Of a DNA stretch of 64,000 nt, positions 41,783-49,661 are shown one piece after another. Origin of the DNA: Egibacter rhizosphaerae (GTDB lineage: Bacteria > Actinomycetota > Nitriliruptoria > Euzebyales > Egibacteraceae); contig NZ_CP036402.1 of NCBI RefSeq assembly GCF_004322855.1, positions 1,922,001-1,986,000 of the forward strand. The letters are read 5' to 3'. The notes beneath the pieces were generated by a model. It searched no databases, was not told where the DNA came from, and worked only from the letters and a program-made list of their open reading frames with translations. The translations under genes and the position numbers were made by a program. Each line of letters begins with the position of its first letter. Position 1 is the stretch's first letter.

Positions 41783-42589
41783 GTGCAGGTCTCAGGCAAG
41801 GCGATCGTGGTCGTCGGAGCAGGGAAGGGGATCGGCCGGCACGTGGTGTTCGAGTTCTTGCGGCGAGGGGCCCGCGTGGCGGCGGTCGACGTGGACCAGG
41901 CCAGCCTGGACGAGGTCACCGAACTCGCTGCCGCCGGCGATCGGCTCGCCACGTTCCAGGTCGACATCACCGATCGGGGTGCCGTCGATGCGCTGCCCGA
42001 TCGGGTGGTCGACATCTTCGATCACGCGGACGGGCTGGTCAACGTCGCCGGCATCATCCAGCCCTTTGTGCGGCTCGCCGAGCTCGACGACCGAGCCATC
42101 GAGCGGGTCGTGGGCGTGAACCTCTACGGCACGCTCCACACCGTGCGGGCCTTCCTGCCGCACCTGCTCGCGCGGCCGGAGGCCCACATCGCGAACGTGT
42201 CGAGCATGGGGGGCTTCCTACCCGTGCCGGGGCAGACGATCTACGGGGCGAGCAAGGCGGCGGTGAAGCTCATGACGGAGGGGCTGTACGCGGAGCTGCT
42301 CGAGACGAGCGTCGGCGTGTCGACCGTGTTCCCGGGGGCCGTACGGACGGACATCACGACCAACTCGGGCGTTGATCGGCCCGCCTCCGCCGCGTCGGAG
42401 AAGGCGTCCCGGCGCATGATGGCCGAACCGGACGACGCCGCGAGGACGATCGTCGACGGCATCGAGAAGAACCGGTTCCACGTCTACGTCGGCCGTGACG
42501 CGCGTCTGATGAATCTCCTGAACCGGCTCGCTCCGCGCCGATCGACCCATCTCATCCAACGCCAGATGAAGCAGCTGCTCGCGTCCTAG
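41783..42589 (+). CDS. Short-chain dehydrogenase/reductase (SDR)
   Basis: A 268-residue classical SDR from a GTG at 41783 behind GGGAGGAGG. The cofactor motif GAGKGIGR is at 12-19; Asp36-type acidic end (AAVDVD) suggests NAD preference. NVAG is at 87-90, catalytic Ser near 141 (NVSSMGG), and Tyr154-x3-Lys158 (YGASK). A C-terminal extension (VGRDARLMNLLNRLAPRRS...) is common in the FabG-like group acting on bulky lipid or steroid alcohols. It follows the truncated KstD-like gene and converges with an antiporter gene, overlapping its end by four bases. Confidence 0.92.
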   Translation: MQVSGKAIVVVGAGKGIGRHVVFEFLRRGARVAAVDVDQASLDEVTELAAAGDRLATFQVDITDRGAVDALPDRVVDIFDHADGLVNVAGIIQPFVRLAELDDRAIERVVGVNLYGTLHTVRAFLPHLLARPEAHIANVSSMGGFLPVPGQTIYGASKAAVKLMTEGLYAELLETSVGVSTVFPGAVRTDITTNSGVDRPASAASEKASRRMMAEPDDAARTIVDGIEKNRFHVYVGRDARLMNLLNRLAPRRSTHLIQRQMKQLLAS

Positions 42590-43773
42590 CGTCGAGCCAA
42601 CAGGCGACGGCCGGGGGCCGCCGTCAGCCCGAACACCACCGTGCTGATCGCGACCAGGAGGGTCCCGGCCGCCCACACGGTGTCGTCCACCTGGCCCAGG
42701 TCGCGCTGCTCTGCAAGGTAGAGCAGCGCGGCGGCCCCCACGGGCCCGAACCAGCCCATGAACGCTGCCTCGGAGACCCGCACCCCCAGGACTCGAGTCA
42801 GCGCCAGGAGCACCGGGAGACGACGCAGGGCCAGCACCGCGGCCACGAAGCCGAGCCCCGCCCAGCCGAGCTCCGCCCAAGCCTCCCAGGGCGCGGTCAC
42901 GCCCAACAGGACGAACACGGGCAACACCATGTAACGGTTGATCGCCTCCTGGACCTGCCATTCCTCACGGCGGTCGCTGCGGTCCACCTGCGCGCTGTAG
43001 ACCAGGCCAGCGACGAACACCGCGAGCACCCCGACGCCACCCGCCAGGGTCGCCGCTCCGAGCACCGCGAGCGTCAACGCGAGCGTCAACGCGAGGAACG
43101 CCGACTCCTCGAGGTCACGATGTCGCTCGGACCAGAGCAGGCCGCGGCCGGCGATCCACCCGGCGGCCACCCCGACGGCGGCCGATACGACAAGACTCGC
43201 GGCCGCCTGGCCCACCCCCGCGACCAGGGCACCGGAGCCGGCGCCGGCCAGCATCACCATCGGGGCGGCCAGTCCGTCGTTCGCGCCCGATTCGACCGAC
43301 AGGAGCAACCGGACGCGCTGCGGGAGCTGCCGCTCGGCGGGCTCGCCCTCCACGACGTTGGCCGCCAGCACCGGATCGGTGGGAGTGACGATTACACCGA
43401 GCAGCACCGCGGCGGGGGTCGCCAACCCGAGGATCGCCCCTGCAGCGACCGACGAGAGCAGCGCCATGGCGGCCATCCCCACCAGCAGCAGCACGGTGAG
43501 CGCGCCGAGCCGGGAGCGCATCTCGCCGGGGGAGAACCTGAGCGCCACGGACATCACCGCCATGGCGACGGCCAATTCCGCGCTGATCCGCAGGGCCTCC
43601 TCGCCGACCGCGGGCTCCAAAGAGACCCAGCCGAGCACACCGGGACCGACCAGCGCGCCGAGGAGCAGGGCGAGCAACGGTTCGGTCAGGGGCACGTCCC
43701 GCAGCGGGCGCGACACGAGCCCGAGGGCGACCGCCAACCCGCCGATCAGGGCGAGCAGCAGCGGGAAGGTCAT
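42586..43773 (-). CDS. CPA-family sodium/proton antiporter
   Basis: A 395-residue transporter with about 12 hydrophobic segments. GVIVTPTDPVLAANVV and LLSVESGANDGLAAPMVML contain the ion-binding acidic residues of the CPA1 NhaP/NHE family (the TPTDP and ESGxND motifs). It should exchange cations for protons in the cytoplasmic membrane. It lacks the long C-terminal TrkA-type domain. It begins 17 bases after the DUF2267 gene stop, so the two are co-transcribed. Confidence 0.92.
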   Translation of the reverse strand: MTFPLLLALIGGLAVALGLVSRPLRDVPLTEPLLALLLGALVGPGVLGWVSLEPAVGEEALRISAELAVAMAVMSVALRFSPGEMRSRLGALTVLLLVGMAAMALLSSVAAGAILGLATPAAVLLGVIVTPTDPVLAANVVEGEPAERQLPQRVRLLLSVESGANDGLAAPMVMLAGAGSGALVAGVGQAAASLVVSAAVGVAAGWIAGRGLLWSERHRDLEESAFLALTLALTLAVLGAATLAGGVGVLAVFVAGLVYSAQVDRSDRREEWQVQEAINRYMVLPVFVLLGVTAPWEAWAELGWAGLGFVAAVLALRRLPVLLALTRVLGVRVSEAAFMGWFGPVGAAALLYLAEQRDLGQVDDTVWAAGTLLVAISTVVFGLTAAPGRRLLARR

Positions 43774-43790
43774 CGGCGACGCTCGTGACG

Positions 43791-44186
43791 CTAGTTCCGA
43801 CCGGCCTCGGCGAAGAACTTGACGTACTCGTCGGGCAGCTGCGCGGCCGCCGCCTCGAGCTCGTCGTCGCCCACGGTCTCCTTGAGCGTCTGAACGACGG
43901 CCTCCGCTCGCTCGCGCGCGACCGCCTCATCGACGTCGAGGCCCTGTTCACCGGCTACCCGCTGCATGAACACCTCGATGCCGAAGGGCTCGGGCTGCCC
44001 GCCGGCACGCTCCCTCAGGTAGCCCCCGAGCTCCGCGGTGAGGCGGCCGGCGAGGTCCTCGGCCTCACCCCCCGACAGCCGCTGGCCGAGCACCCGCAGG
44101 GTCGATCGGGTCGCGTTCACCACCTCGATCCGGTCGTGGAAACCCAGGAGGTTCTGCACGCGGTCGAAGAACTGTTCGGTCTGCAT
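43791..44186 (-). CDS. DUF2267 family protein
   Basis: About 131 residues from the ATG at 44186. Helical throughout: FFDRVQNLLGFHDRIEVVNATRSTLRVLGQRLSGGEAEDLAGRLTAELGGYLRE, then FGIEVFMQRVAGEQGLDVDEA and LPDEYVKFFAEA. This is the DUF2267 pattern of two related helical halves ending in LPxxYxxLF. The function is unknown; members are often found near stress or redox genes. Here it is coupled to a sodium/proton antiporter 17 bases downstream. Confidence 0.87.
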   Translation of the reverse strand: MQTEQFFDRVQNLLGFHDRIEVVNATRSTLRVLGQRLSGGEAEDLAGRLTAELGGYLRERAGGQPEPFGIEVFMQRVAGEQGLDVDEAVARERAEAVVQTLKETVGDDELEAAAAQLPDEYVKFFAEAGRN

Positions 44187-44277
44187 CGAGCCCCTCGATG
44201 TCGTATCCGGCGTGGGACGGCACCGGTTGTCCCCGGTCAGGGGGTGTCGAAACGCAGGGTGAGGCCCCCGGGCCGTC

Positions 44278-45285
44278 CTACGAGGCGGCCGCCGCACGGG
44301 CGAGGACGGCGTCCTCCTGCTCGGTGGCGAACACGTGCAACCCCAACCGGTCCGAGAGCTCGCTGCACACATCGATACCGCGCACGCTGTTGCCGTATGC
44401 GTCGAGGCCCGGCGAGAACACGCCGATGCCGAACTTCCCCGGGATCACGGCGAAGATCCCACCGCTCACGCCGCTCTTGGCGGGCAGCCCCACATCGAAG
44501 CTCCAGCTGCCGGCGAAGTCGTACATCCCACAGGAGTACATGACGCTGAGCACGTCCCGCACCAGCCTGCGCGGCAGGACCTGATCCCCGGTGAGCGGAT
44601 TGACCCCGCCGTCCGCGAGCGTTGCGGCGAGCACCGCGAGGTCGCGAGCGGTGACTCCCACCGAGCACTGCTGAAGGTAGAGGCGCAGGACCTCCTCCGC
44701 GTCGCCGTGCAGCATGCCGAGGCTGCGCATCAGGTAGGCGGTACCGCGGTTGTGGTCCGCCGTCGCGAGCTCACCCGCGAAGGTCTCGGGGTCGACCGCC
44801 AGCGCCTCGTTCCCGGCGCAGGCGCGGAGCACCGCGAGGATGCGGGCCAGCCGCTCGTCCGCGTCGTCGCCCGCGACGAGTTCGCTGGTGACGAGCGCGC
44901 CCGCGTTCACCATCGGGTTGAACGGGCGCTTGTGTCGCTCGTCGAAGCGCAGGGAGTTGAAGGCGTCGCCGCTGGGTTCGACCCCGACACGGGCGAGGAC
45001 GTGCTCGCGCCCGCGGTCGGCGAGGGCCAGCGCGTAGCTGAACACCTTCGAGAGGGACTGCAGCGGGAAGACGTGCTCGGCGTCGCCCACCTCGTGGACG
45101 TCCCCGTCGATGGTGACGCCCGCGATCGCGAAGTGCTCGCTCTCGACTCCCGCCTCGTTCGGGGGGTAGTAACCCCGTCCGGACGCGTAGTAGCGCTGCA
45201 CGGCACCGGGTGGCTCGGCTCGGCAACGCTCGTGCAGCTCATCGAGCCGCGCCTGAACACGTCGACGGGCATCCGGCGAGGGCAT
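44278..45285 (-). CDS. glsA: Glutaminase A
   Basis: A 335-residue glutaminase hydrolysing glutamine to glutamate and ammonia. The catalytic Ser77-Lys80 lies in FPLQSLSKVFSYALAL. NPMVNAGALVTSELV, NRGTAYLMRSLGMLHG, LYLQQCSVGVTARDLAVLAATLADGGVNP, and KSGVSGGIFAVIPGKFGIGVFSPGLDAYGNSVRG are all family markers. The length is usual for bacterial GlsA (about 310-330). The start is ATG 45285. It is divergent from the YlbL-like gene and 91 bases upstream of the DUF2267 start. Confidence 0.96.
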   Translation of the reverse strand: MPSPDARRRVQARLDELHERCRAEPPGAVQRYYASGRGYYPPNEAGVESEHFAIAGVTIDGDVHEVGDAEHVFPLQSLSKVFSYALALADRGREHVLARVGVEPSGDAFNSLRFDERHKRPFNPMVNAGALVTSELVAGDDADERLARILAVLRACAGNEALAVDPETFAGELATADHNRGTAYLMRSLGMLHGDAEEVLRLYLQQCSVGVTARDLAVLAATLADGGVNPLTGDQVLPRRLVRDVLSVMYSCGMYDFAGSWSFDVGLPAKSGVSGGIFAVIPGKFGIGVFSPGLDAYGNSVRGIDVCSELSDRLGLHVFATEQEDAVLARAAAAS

Positions 45286-45443
45286 CGGTCACCCCTCCTT
45301 CGGTCGCATCTCGAGAGAGATCGCTGAATCGTCCCCATCATCCGCCGACGGGAGACCATGCACTGGTCGAAAGGACAGTACGCGCTGGTACACTGTTCAG
45401 GTTTGGGAATGACAACAGGGTGGAATCGGCACGGAGGTCCCCA

Positions 45444-46529
45444 GTGACCAGGGTCCGTTCCGCACGACGACGCGACGCCGAGCACCCACGTACTCGCGGG
45501 AGGTGCCGGCGGCTCACGCGGTGGCTGCTGGCCAGGCCCCGGCGCTATCTGAGCGCCCTGGCGGTGCTGCTGGTTGCGGTTCTCGCCATCCCCGTGCCGT
45601 GGCTGCACGTCGTGTCCGATGACCCCCCGGGCACCGCGTGGCGTCTCGACGGCCGACTCGAGGTCAACGGCATCTCCGTGGATCCGCCGGGTGAATGGAC
45701 GTGGCTGGCGGTCGGCCGCCCCCAGCTCGTGGGCGAGATGCTCTACGACCGATTCATCGACAACGAGGAGCGCGCGGCCGACCTCCGGAGCGGATCGGTG
45801 ACCCGGAGACCGGGCGTGGCCGAGCCCGCCGCCGCCGCGGTGGGTCTGCGCCACGCGGGCCACGCGGTGGATCTCGGGTTGCTCGTCGAGGTCCGCGACC
45901 CGCTCCTGGAGGGCTACCCCGCGAGCGCCGAGCTCACCTCGGTCAACGGCATCTCCCTGACCGACCGGGCGGCGTGGCAGCAAGCCGCGACCGGCTGGGA
46001 GGCGACCGCGGGGCTGCCGACGGGCGAAACACCCCAGAGCACCCGCGCCCGAACCGTGAGCGAGCAGGTCACCTTCCAGCTGCGCGACGGTCGGCAGTTC
46101 ACCGCTCCAGGGCCGGATCTGCCCTACGCCACCATCAACATGGTCGATCGCGCGCCAGCCGACCTGCAAGCCGGGATCTCGTTCGAGGTCGCCGAACTCC
46201 TGCCGGGCGACTGGTTTCGGGAACTGTCCCTCGGGCGATCGCACGGAATGATGGTCGCCTTGACGACCTACGCGCACGCATCCGGTCAGGACCTGGCCCA
46301 AGGCCGTCACGTCGCCGGCACCGGTGGCATTCGCGGCGACGGTTCGACCACCCGGGTCGGGGGAGTACCCGCGAAGGCGGGGGCTGCGAACCGAGCCGGC
46401 GCCGACGTGCTGTTGCTGCCGGCGTCCCAAGCCCACGAGGTGGAGGACCTGGCGCTGCCGGGCACCACGGTGGTACCCGTCGAAACCCTCGATCAGGCGA
46501 TCCGCTGGCTGGCGGGCACGACTCCCTGA
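45444..46529 (+). CDS. YlbL-like membrane protein with PDZ and Lon S16 domains
   Basis: A 361-residue protein from a GTG at 45444 behind GGAGG. A basic N-terminus is followed by one helix (ALAVLLVAVLAIPVPWL). A PDZ-like segment contains LLEGYPASAELTSVNGISLTDRAAW. The C-terminal S16/Lon proteolytic domain reads LSLGRSHGMMVALTTYAHASGQDLAQGRHVAGTGGIRGDGSTTRVGGVPAKAGAANRAGADVLLLP. The likely catalytic serine is in GRSHG (usual GPSAG) and the lysine in PAKAGAA. It resembles YlbL proteins, envelope-associated proteases of Gram-positives. The altered serine loop makes activity uncertain. It converges with the GGDEF-EAL gene. Confidence 0.75.
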   Translation: MTRVRSARRRDAEHPRTRGRCRRLTRWLLARPRRYLSALAVLLVAVLAIPVPWLHVVSDDPPGTAWRLDGRLEVNGISVDPPGEWTWLAVGRPQLVGEMLYDRFIDNEERAADLRSGSVTRRPGVAEPAAAAVGLRHAGHAVDLGLLVEVRDPLLEGYPASAELTSVNGISLTDRAAWQQAATGWEATAGLPTGETPQSTRARTVSEQVTFQLRDGRQFTAPGPDLPYATINMVDRAPADLQAGISFEVAELLPGDWFRELSLGRSHGMMVALTTYAHASGQDLAQGRHVAGTGGIRGDGSTTRVGGVPAKAGAANRAGADVLLLPASQAHEVEDLALPGTTVVPVETLDQAIRWLAGTTP

Positions 46530-46588
46530 CGGTCCCCGTCGACCGCCCGGCGACCGGACCCCCTGGTCGGACGGTCGCGCGATCGGAC

Positions 46589-46622
46589 GGTCAGGCCGAC
46601 GGGGCGGTCAGGCCGACGGGGC
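46589..46622 (+). repeat. Tandem 17-base duplication at gene end
   Basis: GGTCAGGCCGACGGGGC occurs twice in tandem (46589-46605 and 46606-46622). The second copy contains the stop and last codons of the minus-strand GGDEF-EAL gene, so the first copy duplicates the gene's tail into the spacer. Confidence 0.75.
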
Positions 46623-48503
46623 GAAGGACCGGGCGTCCACCCCGCCTGCCACGAGGGTCGGCTCGAGCGCCTGCGCCGGCAGCGGCCGAGCCAACCCGTA
46701 CCCCTGGGCCCGTCGGCACCCCACCGCGAGCAGGTGCTCGATGTGTGCGCGGGACTCGACCCCCTCGGCGATCAGCTCGAGGTCGTACGCCGCCCCGAGA
46801 CGCATGATCGCGTCGAGCACGGCACGGTCGGTGGGGACCGTGCCGAGGCTGGTCACGAACGCCCGGTCGATCTTCAGGAAGTCCAGCGGCAGTCGTCGCA
46901 GTTGGGCGAGCGAGCTGTACCCCGTGCCGAAGTCGTCGAGGGCGACCGTCACACCCAGCCCTCGCAGCTCGGCGAGCACGTGGCGGGCCTGTTCGACGTC
47001 GTGCATGACCGCGTGCTCGGTGATCTCCAGCGTCAGGCGCCCCTCGAGCGGCCGACCCTCGAGGCAGGAGGCCACGACACGCGTCAGGCCCGGGTTGCGC
47101 AACTGCAACGGCGACACGTTCACACGCATGTCGATCTTGAGTTCGGGGAAGCGCTCCGCCCACTCGGCGGCCTGGCGAGCAGCCTCCTCGAGGACCCATT
47201 CGCCGAGCTCGAGGACGATCCGGCTCGACTCGGCCACCTCGATGAACGCGTCAGCGCCGAGCAGCCCGCGGTACGGGTGGTGCCAGCGCAGCAGCGCCTC
47301 CACCGCGAGCAGTCGTCCCGAGGCGAGGTCGAGCTCGGGCTGGTAGTACAGCTCGAACGTCCCCTCACGCAGACCTCGACGCAACAACGCCTCGGTGCTG
47401 AAGCGCTCCTGGGCGGCGACCCGGAGCGACTCGTCGAACACCACGGCCTGGTTGGAGCCCAGCTCCTTCGCCCGGTACAGCGCCGTGTCCGCCTGACCGA
47501 CCAGCTCGTCGGCGCTGGTCTCGGGATTGCGAGCCAGCACGACGCCGGCGCTGACGGTGCGTCGCAGCTCGTGCCCCTGGATCGTCACCGGCTGGGCGAT
47601 CAGCGCGACCATCCGTTCCGCGGCAGCCTGCGCCTCACCCTCGTCGGCGACGCCGTCCAGCAGCACGACGAACTCGTCACCGCCGATGCGAGCGGGGAAG
47701 TCCTCTTCCCGGATCATGCTGCGCACGCGTTCCCCGATCGTGATCAGGAGCCGATCCCCCACCTCGTGCCCCAGGACGTCGTTGACGTCCTTGTGGTTGT
47801 CGAGGTCGACGAACACGACGGCCACCTGTCGTCCCGGTGCGGCACGCCGCCGGTCGAGCTCCTCGAAGAGGGCGCGACGGTTGCCCAGCCCCGTCAGCGC
47901 GTCGTGGGTGGCCTGGTGGTGGAGCTCGTCCTCGGCCGCGAGCCGCCCCCAGAGTTGCAAGAGCATCGACGCGATCGCCTGCAGCGCGCCGGTCTCCTCG
48001 GCCGACCAGGCACGATCGGCGAACGAGACGAGACCGAGCACGCCATCGGTCTCCCTTCCCATCAGCGGCACCATCGCCATGGAAACGAACGGGACACCCG
48101 ACCCACGCCGGATGCGCTCCTGGTACTCGTCGTTGCTCGACCTCGGCCGGAGCACGAACGCGTCCCGCAGGTCGCGGCTGGCGAGGAACACCGGGTCCGC
48201 GTCGAACGCAACCTCACCGAGCGGATCGGGATGGGGCGGCGACGGGCGCCGAGGCCATTCGTCGACGAGCACCGAGGCGCCTCGCTCGTGATCGTTGCGG
48301 CGCAGGAACACCGTGTCGACGTCGAAGAAGTGCCGCAGCTGCTGCAGCACCCCCGCCACGGCCTCGTCGGCCTCGTCGCGACGGACCGGCATCAACCGGG
48401 ACGCCACCCAGGTCACGAGCCGGTCGAGGCGACGGCCGGCCTCCGCGTCGGCCTCGAGGTCGCCGCGACGGTCGACGGAGCCTGCGTCACGCTCCACGGA
48501 CAC
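46608..48503 (-). CDS. GAF-GGDEF-EAL cyclic-di-GMP enzyme
   Basis: A 631-residue soluble protein. A GAF-like sensor covers residues about 25-190 (DTVFLRRND, AMVPLMGRETDGVLGLVSFADRAWS). The diguanylate cyclase domain has the intact GGDEF at 274-278 and, exactly five residues before it, an RxxD inhibitory site (Arg265-Asp268). The phosphodiesterase domain has EAL at 402-404, LEITEHAVM, and the loop LDDFGTGYSSLAQLRRLPLDFLKID. Both active sites look competent, so direction may be set by the GAF ligand. The likely effector type, a PilZ-like protein, begins at 63784. Confidence 0.95.
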   Translation of the reverse strand: MSVERDAGSVDRRGDLEADAEAGRRLDRLVTWVASRLMPVRRDEADEAVAGVLQQLRHFFDVDTVFLRRNDHERGASVLVDEWPRRPSPPHPDPLGEVAFDADPVFLASRDLRDAFVLRPRSSNDEYQERIRRGSGVPFVSMAMVPLMGRETDGVLGLVSFADRAWSAEETGALQAIASMLLQLWGRLAAEDELHHQATHDALTGLGNRRALFEELDRRRAAPGRQVAVVFVDLDNHKDVNDVLGHEVGDRLLITIGERVRSMIREEDFPARIGGDEFVVLLDGVADEGEAQAAAERMVALIAQPVTIQGHELRRTVSAGVVLARNPETSADELVGQADTALYRAKELGSNQAVVFDESLRVAAQERFSTEALLRRGLREGTFELYYQPELDLASGRLLAVEALLRWHHPYRGLLGADAFIEVAESSRIVLELGEWVLEEAARQAAEWAERFPELKIDMRVNVSPLQLRNPGLTRVVASCLEGRPLEGRLTLEITEHAVMHDVEQARHVLAELRGLGVTVALDDFGTGYSSLAQLRRLPLDFLKIDRAFVTSLGTVPTDRAVLDAIMRLGAAYDLELIAEGVESRAHIEHLLAVGCRRAQGYGLARPLPAQALEPTLVAGGVDARSFAPSA

Positions 48504-48819
48504 TCCTCACGAGCCATCGGCGGAAGTCGGCACGGGCCGCCAGTACGGCACAGTACCCGCGTTGCGGACTACTTAGGCCCCCATGGCAACTCGGCGGGCA
48601 CCGCTTCCGACGTGTCGGATGGTCGACACTCGCTGACCGATCTCCTCGCTCGCCTTGGCGGTCTGGTTCACAGAACGTGATGGCGCTCACGACGTGCGGG
48701 TGGCCGGTTGCCGGTCGCGAACGGGCTGCGCGTCGCCGGCAGATGCGCGAAGCTGGAGAGCCGTGCCGGGCCACCGTGGCGGAGCGAGCCGATCGTTCGC
48801 GCGCTGGGCCGGCAACACT
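48504..48819. other. Intergenic region between GGDEF-EAL gene and tRNA-Ser(GGA)
   Basis: About 315 bases containing the promoter of the minus-strand c-di-GMP gene and that of the plus-strand tRNA. No protein-like frame and no strong hairpin are visible. Confidence 0.35.
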
Positions 48820-48908
48820 GGGGGCGTGCCCGAGCGGCCGAAGGGGCTCGCCTGGAAAGCGAGCAGGCGTCCTGCGCCTCGAGGGTTCGAATCCCTCCGC
48901 CCCCGCCA
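48820..48908 (+). tRNA. tRNA-Ser(GGA)
   Basis: Acceptor GGGGGCG (48820-48826) pairs with CGCCCCC (48898-48904), with discriminator G at 48905 and an encoded CCA at 48906-48908. A long variable arm and GGGTTCGAATCCC T arm identify a serine tRNA. The anticodon GGA at 48854-48856 reads UCC/UCU. It is the third serine tRNA of the window, 9.5 kb from serS. Confidence 0.95.
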
Positions 48909-48959
48909 GCCATGACCGCACCGCGGCTCCGCCGACGCTCAGCGGAGGGTGCGCCGCCC

Positions 48960-49661
48960 CTAACGGCGCGGGTCCACCCCGCCGGGCGTGACGATCCCGT
49001 GCTCGTAGGCGTACACGACCGCCTGCACGCGGTCCCGGAGCCCGAGCTTGAGCAGCACGTTGCCGACGTGCGTCTTCACGGTCGCCGCGCCGAGGAACAG
49101 GTGATCGGCGATCTCGTGGTTCGACAACCCCTGGGCGACGAGCGCGACGATCTCGTGCTCCCGCTCGGTGAGCTTCTCGAGGCCGGGCGGGTTCTCGCTC
49201 GGCGGGGCCGCTGAACGCGCGAACTCCTCGATCAGCCGCCGGGTGACCGCGGGGGCGACGAGCCCTTCGCCGCGGGCGACCACGCGCACCGCCTGGACAA
49301 GGGCCTCGGGCTCGAGGTCCTTGAGCAGGAATCCGGCCGCTCCCGCGCGCAGCGCCTGGAACACATACTCGTCGAGGTCGAACGTGGTGACGACGAGCAC
49401 GTTGATCGGGTCCTCGACGTCGGGTCCGGCCAGCCGACGGGTGGCCTCCAACCCGTCGGTGCCCGGCATGCGAATGTCCATGAGCACGACGTCGGCCTGC
49501 TCGCGGCGAGCGGTGCGGACCCCGTGGTCGCCGTCGCCGGCCTCGCCCACGACCTCGATCGGATCGCCGCCGTCGGGGTCCGCCGACTCGAGGATGGCGC
49601 GGAACCCTGCGCGGACGACGTACTGGTCATCCACGAGCACGGTACGGATCGGGTCGGTCAT
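48960..49661 (-). CDS. NarL/FixJ-family response regulator
   Basis: A 233-residue regulator. The receiver begins VLVDDQYVVRAGF, with phospho-acceptor Asp62 in VVLMDIRMPGTDG, Thr in VVTTFD and Lys in FLLKDLEP. The LuxR-type HTH is LTEREHEIVALVAQGLSNHEIADHLFLGAATVKTHVGNVLLKLGL. It overlaps the histidine kinase gene by four bases and forms a module with it and with an ABC transporter. Its likely targets include that transporter operon. Confidence 0.95.
   Translation of the reverse strand: MTDPIRTVLVDDQYVVRAGFRAILESADPDGGDPIEVVGEAGDGDHGVRTARREQADVVLMDIRMPGTDGLEATRRLAGPDVEDPINVLVVTTFDLDEYVFQALRAGAAGFLLKDLEPEALVQAVRVVARGEGLVAPAVTRRLIEEFARSAAPPSENPPGLEKLTEREHEIVALVAQGLSNHEIADHLFLGAATVKTHVGNVLLKLGLRDRVQAVVYAYEHGIVTPGGVDPRR

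Noticed and set aside
46734-48680. A 648-codon open frame on the plus strand opposite the GGDEF-EAL gene
   Set aside because: The product is rich in His, Arg and Gln without domain features; the opposite strand has intact GGDEF and EAL motifs.
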